8,064 nt of DNA, from positions 1 through 8,064 of the forward strand of contig JAZDKP010000164.1 of NCBI GenBank assembly GCA_043802925.1, read 5' to 3'. The notes beneath the pieces are model-generated. The model had not been told where the DNA came from. It worked only from the letters and a program-made list of their open reading frames with translations, and did no database searches. Numbering within the stretch: the first letter of the stretch is position 1; the number at the start of each line of letters is the position of its first letter. Shown here piece by piece: positions 1-7,178 of the stretch. This stretch comes from JAZDKP01 sp043802925. Lineage in GTDB: Bacteria > Fibrobacterota > OXYB2-FULL-49-7 > JAEUSG01. Position numbers and translations under genes: made by a program.

Positions 1-2617
1 CAGCGCCCAGACTGAAACGCCTTACGAACTCCGCTTTCGGAAAGACGGCACCTTTTCTTCCCCTTCCTACAGCCAGGGCCAGGTCACGGTTACCGAAGAT
101 GGTGCGAAGGTGACAGTTTCCACTGGCACGTTGACCTTTACAATCCGCAAACAGAACGGTTTTAACCTGTTTGACCAGGTATGGATTGACCAGGACAATG
201 ATGGGGCTGTGGATGATGAAATCGTCTCCTCTTCGCTTACGAATGGCGCTGAAATCACCGACCATTTCGGCGGGACCTATTCCTCGGGGAACGACCAGAC
301 GCTGAAGGTGAAAGTGGAGGAGTCCGGCCCGTTACGCGCGATTATCAAAGTAACAGGCAATCATTCGAACGGGGTGAATGATCACCGGTTTTACGGGTAT
401 TTGTGCCGTATATACGCCTTTGCGGGCAAGTCCTATGTCCACGTTCAGTATTCAATGAAGAATTCCTATTATCCGCATGCGCGCGGTGCGCTGGCGTTCA
501 ATGGGATGAAGATAAAACTGAAGGCCAACCTTACGGGCGCGCAGCAGGTGACCTTATATGGGAACAACCAGTATTCGGCTTCCCTGACGGATTCGGCGTA
601 TGTGTTCCAGCCCTACCAGTTCGGCTTTTCTTCGGTGGTGGGGACAAGTACTGTTCAAACGGGCGCGCGCAGCGATACCAGCGCACGGGCCTTGGGATGG
701 ATGGACATTTCAGACAACAACTGGGGGGTGGGCGTCGGGACGTACGAGTTCGCGTCGAATTGTCCGAAAGAGATGCATGTCAAGCAGAACGGGCTCCTGG
801 AGGCCCGGCTGTGGCCGGAACGTTATGAACAGGGATCGGATTCGGCCCATTACGGAAGAACTGAACAATGGGACCGGGAAGACAATGACCGTTTTTTCAT
901 CGGTATTGCCGAGCACAAGACCCATAAATTATGCTACTATTTCCATGCGAGTTCCGCAGCCTCGGCCAATTCGGCCGGGATAATGGGTGCTTTCAACCAT
1001 CCGGTGTTTCCGCAAATGGAGCGGAATTGGATAATGCAAACCCGGGCTGTCCCTGGTGATATTTATCCGGATACGACCTCTATTCCGGCCCCGTCCGCTC
1101 TGCATCTGCCGATTATCAATAAAGAGCTGGACCATCCTTCGTATACGGGAGTAAAGAAATGGGACAATCTCGATAGCAATTATTATGACTCCTGGGCCAC
1201 TTTTGGTGAAGCTTTCTGGCGTAATGGAACCAATGCCCCGGAATTGTTCGAAAACCATGGCACTCGTTACTTTCGATACCTGAATCCCTGTATATTGAGA
1301 GTGCTCGAAGCCAATGCATGGCTTACGGCAGACTTCCGCCAGAGCCATCTGGACAGTTTAGTGGGATTTGATCCACAAAATTCGCTTCACTACTGGTTGA
1401 GGGACACGGGGCTGGTGCGTGACCCCATACATTCAACACCGCTTCCGACCGGGTCATATAATTTGGGCTATGCCCATCAATGGATTCCTGCGACGCCCGG
1501 AAACAGGACTGAACATTATTCCTGCCGCGATCTTTTCACCTATTATCTCGTGTCCGGCGATTTGAAAATCCGCGATGCCATGTATGAATATACCGATATG
1601 ATGCCGAACTACAGGGTGTGGCGGGGAAGCGGTCCCACATTGCCCGGACAAGGTGGTTTGTTCCGTTCGGATGCCGCAACTTTATCCAGTATCTGGATGT
1701 GCTCAATGATTGAAAATAGCGATACCATAAACGGCGTCAATGTACAGGATTACTTTACACAAATGATGCATGAATGGGCGCAGGGCGCCAACGGGAAATA
1801 CGGCACAATTGCGAGTTTATCGGACAGTGGTTTATGGGGACAGCTTGATGACGGAAGACCCGACGGTTGGGTCGGCGCAATCAATGACATGGTTTTCTGC
1901 TGGTATATCGGTGAGTTCTGGAATGACTCTCTTATTCCCTATATCCAAAAACGTGTTGCGTGTTGGCGCGATCTGGAACTCGGCGCAAACGGCGGCATGA
2001 ATTATTACGGATGGGCGCCCACTGGCACCGCGGACAATCCGCTTTTGACAAATACCAGCCATTACCGCTGTACGGGATCCTTGGCAACATTGTTATATTT
2101 CAGCCGTGATACGGCGTTTGAACGCAAGTATAATCTTTTTACAATCAACGGGACCAATCCTCAGCTTCTTTCAAAACCGGATCATGGTTATTTCAGCAAA
2201 TATGACCTAACCTGGCACCAGGCAATGCTTTTTTATGCGAATGATAAGACCCATTTTCTGCAAAATCCCATCCTGACCTGGGACAACCTGGCAATAGAAA
2301 GCGATAAAGGCAACACGAACCTCCCGCTGTCTTTTTCACTTTATCCCAATCCCTTTAATCCAACCACGGTGATTCGTCTGAATTCGACGTGGGAACAAGA
2401 CAAGACGCCATTTTTGCGTATTGCCATTTATGATATACGGGGTCAACTGGTTAAAACGATGCAATTTAACAAGGCTGAATATGGGCCTTTATTCAGAAAC
2501 GGTGTTTCCTGGAATGGGATAGATAACAAAGGAAAACCCGTGAGTAGCGGTGTTTACGTAATTAAAATTAATTTTGGGGGAACAGTATTACAGGAGAGGG
2601 CTGTTTTGATAAAATAA
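1..2617 (+). CDS. PcRGLX/YetA-like exo-rhamnogalacturonan lyase family protein with FlgD/T9SS-type tail (5' partial)
   Basis: The reading frame (codons starting at base 2) is open from the window edge and ends at TAA 2615-2617, giving 871 residues; the true start is upstream. A GTG at 110 is an internal valine codon, because homology to the 7179 gene begins before it. Aligned with that paralogue, roughly the first 100 residues (signal peptide and start of the N-terminal RIFT-type barrel) are missing. In fragment numbering, the end of the barrel contains FNLFDQVWID followed by a DxDxDG loop (D63, D65, D67). A central beta domain follows with WGVGVGTYEF (241-250) and RLWPE (269-273). An aromatic-rich, probably alpha/alpha-barrel region then carries HQWIPATPG (492-500) and CRDLFTYYLVSG (508-519). 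The tail starts at YPNPFNPTT (781-789). The family cleaves rhamnogalacturonan I by beta-elimination, releasing unsaturated galacturonosyl-rhamnose. Family membership is a judgement from remembered motifs; exact substrate is unproven. The protein is presumably secreted. Confidence 0.82.
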   Translation, partial: SAQTETPYELRFRKDGTFSSPSYSQGQVTVTEDGAKVTVSTGTLTFTIRKQNGFNLFDQVWIDQDNDGAVDDEIVSSSLTNGAEITDHFGGTYSSGNDQTLKVKVEESGPLRAIIKVTGNHSNGVNDHRFYGYLCRIYAFAGKSYVHVQYSMKNSYYPHARGALAFNGMKIKLKANLTGAQQVTLYGNNQYSASLTDSAYVFQPYQFGFSSVVGTSTVQTGARSDTSARALGWMDISDNNWGVGVGTYEFASNCPKEMHVKQNGLLEARLWPERYEQGSDSAHYGRTEQWDREDNDRFFIGIAEHKTHKLCYYFHASSAASANSAGIMGAFNHPVFPQMERNWIMQTRAVPGDIYPDTTSIPAPSALHLPIINKELDHPSYTGVKKWDNLDSNYYDSWATFGEAFWRNGTNAPELFENHGTRYFRYLNPCILRVLEANAWLTADFRQSHLDSLVGFDPQNSLHYWLRDTGLVRDPIHSTPLPTGSYNLGYAHQWIPATPGNRTEHYSCRDLFTYYLVSGDLKIRDAMYEYTDMMPNYRVWRGSGPTLPGQGGLFRSDAATLSSIWMCSMIENSDTINGVNVQDYFTQMMHEWAQGANGKYGTIASLSDSGLWGQLDDGRPDGWVGAINDMVFCWYIGEFWNDSLIPYIQKRVACWRDLELGANGGMNYYGWAPTGTADNPLLTNTSHYRCTGSLATLLYFSRDTAFERKYNLFTINGTNPQLLSKPDHGYFSKYDLTWHQAMLFYANDKTHFLQNPILTWDNLAIESDKGNTNLPLSFSLYPNPFNPTTVIRLNSTWEQDKTPFLRIAIYDIRGQLVKTMQFNKAEYGPLFRNGVSWNGIDNKGKPVSSGVYVIKINFGGTVLQERAVLIK
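2342..2614 (+). other. C-terminal FlgD-like/T9SS type A sorting-type domain of the first gene (NPFNPTT subtype)
   Basis: This segment encodes a C-terminal beta-sandwich tail. It opens with YPNPFNPTTVI, continues through IAIYDIRGQLVKT and WNGIDNKGKPVSSGVYVIKI, and ends with basic AVLIK before the stop. The order of motifs (NPF, (I/L)YD(I/L).G, W.G.D..G..v.sGVY, terminal lysine) is that of FlgD Ig-like/type IX sorting tails, which direct proteins across the outer membrane or anchor them at the surface. It differs from the tails of the next two genes: it has NPFNPTT instead of NPFDSRLAL, and the DNA is AT-rich (72 G+C of 180 in bases 2401-2580). Confidence 0.82.
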
Positions 2618-2652
2618 GGTATTACCAACGAACCCGCGCACCGGAGGATAAC

Positions 2653-4317
2653 ATGTTGAAGCGGAAACTCGCCATTTTTTTCCTATCATTGATTCTGGCC
2701 GTGATGGGTCGCGGCGCGCTGTCCGCGGCCACCATCGGCCCGGTTAAAATATCCGTGGCAAAGTTTCCTATCGCCGAGTGGGTCGGTTCCCAGGGCTACC
2801 TGGGGATGGGGCATTTTGTGGCCTATTCCACGGTCTGCCGCTATGGCGTAGTGGCGGTGGCCCACGATACCATCATGACGGCAATCAGCGGCCGTAACGC
2901 CATTGCCACTTTCGACGGCGGACTGACCTGGAAAAGCCTCATTGGCGGCAAGCTTTACACGCAAATCCATGGCGAAATCCTGCCGCCTGGAATAACGGAC
3001 TGGCCCTTTTCCCGGATTAAAGATAATTACACCATGAACACGCAGAACGCGGTTTACCAGGCCAGCCACATCAACAACGACCTTTTCGTGGGCGGTTTTT
3101 TTCAATGCAACGATGGCGGTGCCGCGCCGGTGTGGGAAAGACGGGTACGCTACGACGGCCAGTACTGGGTCAACGACCCTTATTCCCTGGCGGACAGCAC
3201 GGCCAACAAATGCATGCCGTGCGAGGCCATTGAACTGCCTTCGGGCCAGCTCTGGTTCGTCTGGAAGAATGATTACGGCAGCTCGGGCCTGCACGTCAAA
3301 TATTCCAATGACAGCGGCGCCACCTGGGGAAAGGTGAACGGCGTGCGTGTGCTCGAAAGTTACAACAATCACGTGGGCTGCACCCCCTATCTGGCGGTGC
3401 CTTATTTGAACGGCGTGGCAATCATGCATTCCAAGCCGGTAAGCTCCGTGGCCACGGCGGGCTGGAATTACAGCCTGAACAACGTCAACAACACGCCGCA
3501 GCCCTGGTCAACTTTCGAGACCATTCTCACCGGCTACAATACCAACTCCGTCATTGTCCGCGGGAGCAATTACGATACCCTGTACGCCGCCCTTGCTCCG
3601 GCCGGCAGCGCGGGGCCCGTTAAAGTGGCCGTATTGGCAAACAGCATCTGGAGCGTCGAGGATGTTGGCAACAGCGCCATCGGTGCCAGCACTTCAGGCA
3701 CAAGCGGCGGAGACGCATATTTCGGCCCTTTTCCCACGCACCTTGACGGCCGGGCCATGGTGACTTCCTGCGGGGAGGACATTTATTGCATATGGGCCGA
3801 CAAAGATACGAATGGTTACAAGATTTGCGCCAAAAAGCGGCTGGGCGCCAACCGCTGGTCCGATTCCATTCCGCTGGTGTCGCAGAGCGAACGGATTTAC
3901 CAGCTCGCGGTGCCGTTGAAGAGTCCGGCCGGTTATCTTGCCTTTTTCTGGGACTTTTATTCGACCGGAAGCAGCGGCCTGCGCTTCCTGAATTTTGATT
4001 TGTCGACCGTGGCCGTGGAACAACAGCCCAAAATGCCAAATGCCAGGATATCGATAAGCGCCATGCCCAATCCCTTTGATTCCAGGCTGGCGCTGAATTA
4101 TTCTCTCCCCACGGAAGGCCGCGTCCATCTCTCGATCTTCGATATCAGCGGGAAGATACAGAAAACACTGGTGGATAGGTGGCAATCTGCCGGACACAAG
4201 CAGATCATCTGGGACGGCACGGATGACAACGGCCACGCAATGTCAAACGGGGTTTATTTTTACCGGTTTGAGTGTGGAGAAAAAAGAAACGTCAAGAAAA
4301 TATTGTTGACGCGTTAG
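2653..4317 (+). CDS. Secreted BNR/Asp-box beta-propeller protein with FlgD/T9SS-type tail
   Basis: This 554-residue protein starts at ATG 2653, preceded by GGAGG at 2643-2647 with 5-base spacing. Residues 1-25 form a signal peptide: MLKRK, a hydrophobic core, then a likely cut after ALSA. Two Asp boxes of the form (S/T)xDxGxTW are visible at 86-93 (TFDGGLTW) and 218-225 (SNDSGATW). They mark a sialidase-type propeller covering about residues 30-455. Each Asp box is normally a turn between strands of a blade, so other blades probably have degenerate boxes. I see no FRIP-like motif or recognisable arginine triad, so sialidase activity is not supported. Glycan binding or another glycosidase/lyase activity on the same fold is possible. 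The tail covers 472-554, from PNPFDSRLAL to KKILLTR. It lies 35 bases after the lyase-like gene and 50 before the NHL gene, so co-transcription is likely. Its DNA is markedly GC-richer than the end of the preceding gene. Function unknown. Confidence 0.85.
   Translation: MLKRKLAIFFLSLILAVMGRGALSAATIGPVKISVAKFPIAEWVGSQGYLGMGHFVAYSTVCRYGVVAVAHDTIMTAISGRNAIATFDGGLTWKSLIGGKLYTQIHGEILPPGITDWPFSRIKDNYTMNTQNAVYQASHINNDLFVGGFFQCNDGGAAPVWERRVRYDGQYWVNDPYSLADSTANKCMPCEAIELPSGQLWFVWKNDYGSSGLHVKYSNDSGATWGKVNGVRVLESYNNHVGCTPYLAVPYLNGVAIMHSKPVSSVATAGWNYSLNNVNNTPQPWSTFETILTGYNTNSVIVRGSNYDTLYAALAPAGSAGPVKVAVLANSIWSVEDVGNSAIGASTSGTSGGDAYFGPFPTHLDGRAMVTSCGEDIYCIWADKDTNGYKICAKKRLGANRWSDSIPLVSQSERIYQLAVPLKSPAGYLAFFWDFYSTGSSGLRFLNFDLSTVAVEQQPKMPNARISISAMPNPFDSRLALNYSLPTEGRVHLSIFDISGKIQKTLVDRWQSAGHKQIIWDGTDDNGHAMSNGVYFYRFECGEKRNVKKILLTR
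4066..4317 (+). repeat. C-terminal tail repeat, copy 1 (in the Asp-box propeller gene)
   Basis: These 252 bases (83 codons plus TAG) align without a gap to bases 6894-7145. My codon-by-codon hand count gives 44 mismatches (about 83% identity), and 63 of 83 amino acids are the same. The first 30 bases are identical, and so is a 29-base run around the codons for NGVYFYRFE. The encoded module is a FlgD-like/T9SS type A sorting-type tail. Upstream of this block the two genes are not visibly related. Confidence 0.93.
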
Positions 4318-4367
4318 GTCTTGCTAAGGCAGGGAGCCGATTCGTTTATTAAAAGGGGAGGGAAGAC

Positions 4368-7145
4368 ATGTCAAGATTTTCTCCGCTCATTTTCTGCTGT
4401 CTGCTTGCGTTTTCCTTTGCTGACATCTTCGCCGCCGCGGTTTTTACGGGTGGTCCCACGGCCATTTCGGACAACGGAAACATCCGCATCGATTTTTCCG
4501 TGTCCGAAGCCACGGACGTGGCTGTTTGGGTTGAGGACGATCAGGGTAAAATCACCAGCCATCTGGCCGCCGGCAATCTGGCTTCGTCCACGGTTCCGGC
4601 TCCCCTACAGGCCGGCCTTGTCCAATCCATTCTCTGGGACGGAAAGGACGACAATGGCAATACGATGAGCCTGGCCGGCAAGACCGTCAAGGTCGGCCTC
4701 GGCATTTCGGCGTCCTTCGACAAGGTAATCGGCTGGGACGGCCTGTCCCTGGGCTGTGTGCTCGGGCTGGCAGTGGATTCGGCCGGAAGCGTTTACGTTC
4801 TGAACGGCGGCGGCGATTACTGGTCCCGCAGTTCTCCGACCATACAGGTGCTGGACCGGAGCGGCAATTACACCCGGACGCTGCTCCCGTATCCCGGGAA
4901 CGTGACGCTGAACACGGCCACGCAGAACCTGTGGCGCAATTCCACGCTTGTGGGCTGGGTGCCGCGCATCCATCAGTTTTTTCAGACCCTTTACCCTGAA
5001 GCAAACCAGCTTTACACCCAGACCATGTGCGTGGCCGGCGATCGCCTTGTTTTCAGCAACACCGGCAGCAAAAGCAAGCCACACCAGCTGCGGATTAAGC
5101 TTAACGGCCAGATACCCGACCAAGGTTTTATCGGCACGGAGTATTATTCCGGCGTAATGAACGTTGCCAATATCCATTTTGCCTTTGATTCCGACAGCAA
5201 CTGGATTTACGCTACGGGTTTCCTTGTCCCCGGAGAATGGAGTACCGCGCAGCGTCATGTCGTTTACCGCTCAAAGGCGGACGATGCCGCCCCGGTCGTT
5301 TTTTCCGGAGTGCTTGATACCGCCGGCACCGATAACGCACATTTCAACAACCCCAGCGGCATGGACGTGGACGACCTCGGCAACGTCTACGTGGCCGACA
5401 AGGGCAACAGTCGCATCTGCGTTTTCAACTCCGCAGGCGTTTTCCTCGCCTCCCTTGCAGTCACCAGTCCCGGCCCGATAGCGGTGCATCCGGACGGTCG
5501 CATTTATGTGGTGAGTTCCTCGTCAACGCTGCTGAAATACGCCTCCTATTCGGCTTCCTCGCCCTCGGCGCAGATTGCGTTGCGAAGCGACGGGTTGCCG
5601 ACCCTCGGCCTTGACAGGACCGCCGCCTCCGCAATCGTCTGGGCCGGCTTCATGAGCACGGTCAAGGAGGGCGGCAAGGGGGAGCTTTGGAAGCTGACCG
5701 ACCAGGGCGCAAGCTTCGCCAAGGAGGTCATCGCCAGCTTCACGCCGAACGTGCTGGTGCGGCCGATGTACATTGCCGCGGACAACCTGAATGAACAGGT
5801 TTACGTGAAGGACTGGGCCGACAACCGCGTGATACGGATTTCCGGCATCAACGGCGTTGTTGAAAGCGTGCCTTTTGTCGCGGCGGACATGGAAATCGGG
5901 GCAAACGGCGACATTTACGCCTACCAGAGCCTGGGTTACCGGGGCGGCGCCTGGATAAAAAAGTATTCCCACGGTTTCACGCCAATCCAATTCTCGTCGG
6001 GCAAAGACTCGCTCTGGTTCCCTGGAACCGTGCGCGGCGGTCACCTGCGCGGGGTGCGGGGCGTGGATATCGGGCCGGGCGGGGACATCTATGTGCTGCA
6101 TTATTTTGGCTACCAGGATTTGACGCCCCAGTGGGACAGGGTACACTTGACGATTTTCGATTCAGCGGGAAATTTGAAGGCCGATTCCGTGGTCAACTGG
6201 TATTATTCCGGGGCCGGCGGAGGCTGCGTGCGCGTGGACAAACAGGGCGACATTTTCGTCACGGAGCACCTCATTCCAGACAGCATCAGCCAATACTCCG
6301 GTTTGACGACGGATGAAAAGAACGAATGGTCGGCCCTTGTGACATCCTCATTGTATAATGCCAAAAACCATGTTTTCGGCAGTCTGCTCCGGTTCTCTTC
6401 CGCTGGAGGCATCATCAATTACACAAATTCCAAGACCCGTCCCACGACAACCGGGTTTATAGGCTGGACGCAGACGTGGAACGGAATTGAGTATTACACG
6501 GTTGACCAGATGTCGTGGATTTATCCCTTCAGTCCAACTCCTATCGGCCCGAAGGGCACGGGCTGCACCTGCTTCAACCCCCGCTTCGACATGGATAAAT
6601 TTGGAAGGCTCTTTCTTCCTGATTTCGCCCATTTCAGGGTGAATGTGCTTGATAATGAAGGCAATAAAATCTATCATTTCGGCAATTACGGCAACATGGA
6701 CGCGCAGGGTCTTTCATACGCCTGGCCGGCCTACCTGGCCGTAACCGACAAGGCGGTTTACGTATCGGATATGGTAAACCGGCGCGTAGTACGTGCACTC
6801 ATCGATTACCAGACCCAGGGACAAGCTGATTTGTCCACGGTAAAAACAATGTTGGCCCCCGGGGCAACGGGAAATGGCGGACTCCGGGTCTTTCCCAATC
6901 CCTTTGATTCCAGGCTGGCGCTGTGCTATTCAATCCCCTCGGATGGACACGTCCTGTTATCGATTTACGACATCAGCGGGAAAATACGAAAAACACTGGT
7001 GGACAAGTGGCAATCTGCCGGCCAAAAACAGGTCACCTGGGATGGCACGGATAATACCGGGCGCGAAATGTCCAACGGGGTTTATTTTTACCGGTTTGAG
7101 TGCACGGGAAAAAGAAGCGCCAAGAAAATATTATTGACGCGTTGA
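4368..7145 (+). CDS. Secreted NHL-repeat beta-propeller protein with FlgD-like domains at both ends
   Basis: This 925-residue protein starts at ATG 4368, with GGAGG at 4357-4361 six bases upstream, and ends at TGA 7143-7145. Residues 1-23 are a hydrophobic signal peptide with a likely cut near IFA-AA. Residues about 34-112 resemble a FlgD Ig-like domain (FSVSEATDVAVWV, then ILWDGKDDNGN and AGKTVKVGL). The body has NHL-type blades. The clearest are 128-170 (LGLAVDSAGSVYVLN), 325-360 (PSGMDVDDLGNVYVADKGNS), 464-498 (MYIAADNLNEQVYVKDWADNRVIRI), 566-580 (VDIGPGGDIYVLHYF), 736-776 and 786-813 (YLAVTDKAVYVSDMVNRRVVR). A CxC motif (C733, C735) precedes FxxDxFGRLFLP. The tail is 843-925. NHL propellers usually bind proteins, nucleic acids or ligands, and some are enzymes; no catalytic motif is recognisable here. 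Its place between two rhamnogalacturonan lyase-like genes suggests a role in the same extracellular process, but this is inference. Confidence 0.88.
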   Translation: MSRFSPLIFCCLLAFSFADIFAAAVFTGGPTAISDNGNIRIDFSVSEATDVAVWVEDDQGKITSHLAAGNLASSTVPAPLQAGLVQSILWDGKDDNGNTMSLAGKTVKVGLGISASFDKVIGWDGLSLGCVLGLAVDSAGSVYVLNGGGDYWSRSSPTIQVLDRSGNYTRTLLPYPGNVTLNTATQNLWRNSTLVGWVPRIHQFFQTLYPEANQLYTQTMCVAGDRLVFSNTGSKSKPHQLRIKLNGQIPDQGFIGTEYYSGVMNVANIHFAFDSDSNWIYATGFLVPGEWSTAQRHVVYRSKADDAAPVVFSGVLDTAGTDNAHFNNPSGMDVDDLGNVYVADKGNSRICVFNSAGVFLASLAVTSPGPIAVHPDGRIYVVSSSSTLLKYASYSASSPSAQIALRSDGLPTLGLDRTAASAIVWAGFMSTVKEGGKGELWKLTDQGASFAKEVIASFTPNVLVRPMYIAADNLNEQVYVKDWADNRVIRISGINGVVESVPFVAADMEIGANGDIYAYQSLGYRGGAWIKKYSHGFTPIQFSSGKDSLWFPGTVRGGHLRGVRGVDIGPGGDIYVLHYFGYQDLTPQWDRVHLTIFDSAGNLKADSVVNWYYSGAGGGCVRVDKQGDIFVTEHLIPDSISQYSGLTTDEKNEWSALVTSSLYNAKNHVFGSLLRFSSAGGIINYTNSKTRPTTTGFIGWTQTWNGIEYYTVDQMSWIYPFSPTPIGPKGTGCTCFNPRFDMDKFGRLFLPDFAHFRVNVLDNEGNKIYHFGNYGNMDAQGLSYAWPAYLAVTDKAVYVSDMVNRRVVRALIDYQTQGQADLSTVKTMLAPGATGNGGLRVFPNPFDSRLALCYSIPSDGHVLLSIYDISGKIRKTLVDKWQSAGQKQVTWDGTDNTGREMSNGVYFYRFECTGKRSAKKILLTR
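6894..7145 (+). repeat. C-terminal tail repeat, copy 2 (in the NHL propeller gene)
   Basis: This is the second copy of the block at 4066-4317: same length, no indels, about 83% identical by hand count. It encodes PNPFDSRLALCYS through KKILLTR and ends in TGA instead of TAG. Many of the differences are synonymous or conservative (I/L, D/E, K/R, F/Y), as expected for a duplicated domain kept under selection. The similarity stops at the stop codon; the following intergenic bases differ. Confidence 0.93.
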
Positions 7146-7167
7146 ATCGAACAGGGCCCGTGAGAAG

Positions 7168-7173
7168 AAGGAG
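7168..7173 (+). promoter_or_regulatory. Ribosome binding site fixing the start of the second lyase-like gene
   Basis: AAGGAG lies five bases before ATG 7179. An in-frame TGA at 7161-7163 rules out any longer N-terminus, and there is no other in-frame start between that stop and ATG 7179. The next in-frame ATG (7209, residue 11) would destroy the hydrophobic leader. The start is therefore well determined even though the gene is cut off by the window end. Confidence 0.85.
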
Positions 7174-7178
7174 AACCC

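Noticed and set aside
2543..2590. AT-rich stretch at the end of the first gene as a promoter for the propeller genes
   Set aside because: It is coding sequence for the conserved tail, with no clear paired -35/-10 elements. The short gap and ribosome binding site fit co-transcription.
110..2617. GTG 110 as the true start of the first gene
   Set aside because: The frame is open to the window edge, the residues before it continue the domain by comparison with the paralogue at 7179, and no Shine-Dalgarno sequence is suitably placed.
2686..3429. Long open frame of 247 codons on the - strand inside the Asp-box propeller gene
   Set aside because: It lies entirely antisense to a well-supported gene with signal peptide, Asp boxes and tail. 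Such frames arise from GC-rich codon usage, and its translation shows no recognisable domain or ribosome binding context.
4321..4668. A 115-codon + strand frame beginning in the gap before the NHL gene
   Set aside because: It overlaps the NHL gene start in another frame, its translation is proline/arginine-rich without domain features, and the ribosome binding site at 4357-4361 serves ATG 4368.
6354..6359. Perfect TATAAT hexamer, a possible internal promoter
   Set aside because: No acceptable -35 element lies 16-18 bases upstream (the bases there are GC-rich), and it is deep inside the NHL gene about 800 bases before the next start.
7151..7162. GGGCCC palindrome in the gap before the last gene as a terminator
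   Set aside because: It is only six bases with no loop or T-run and is immediately followed by the ribosome binding site of the next gene.
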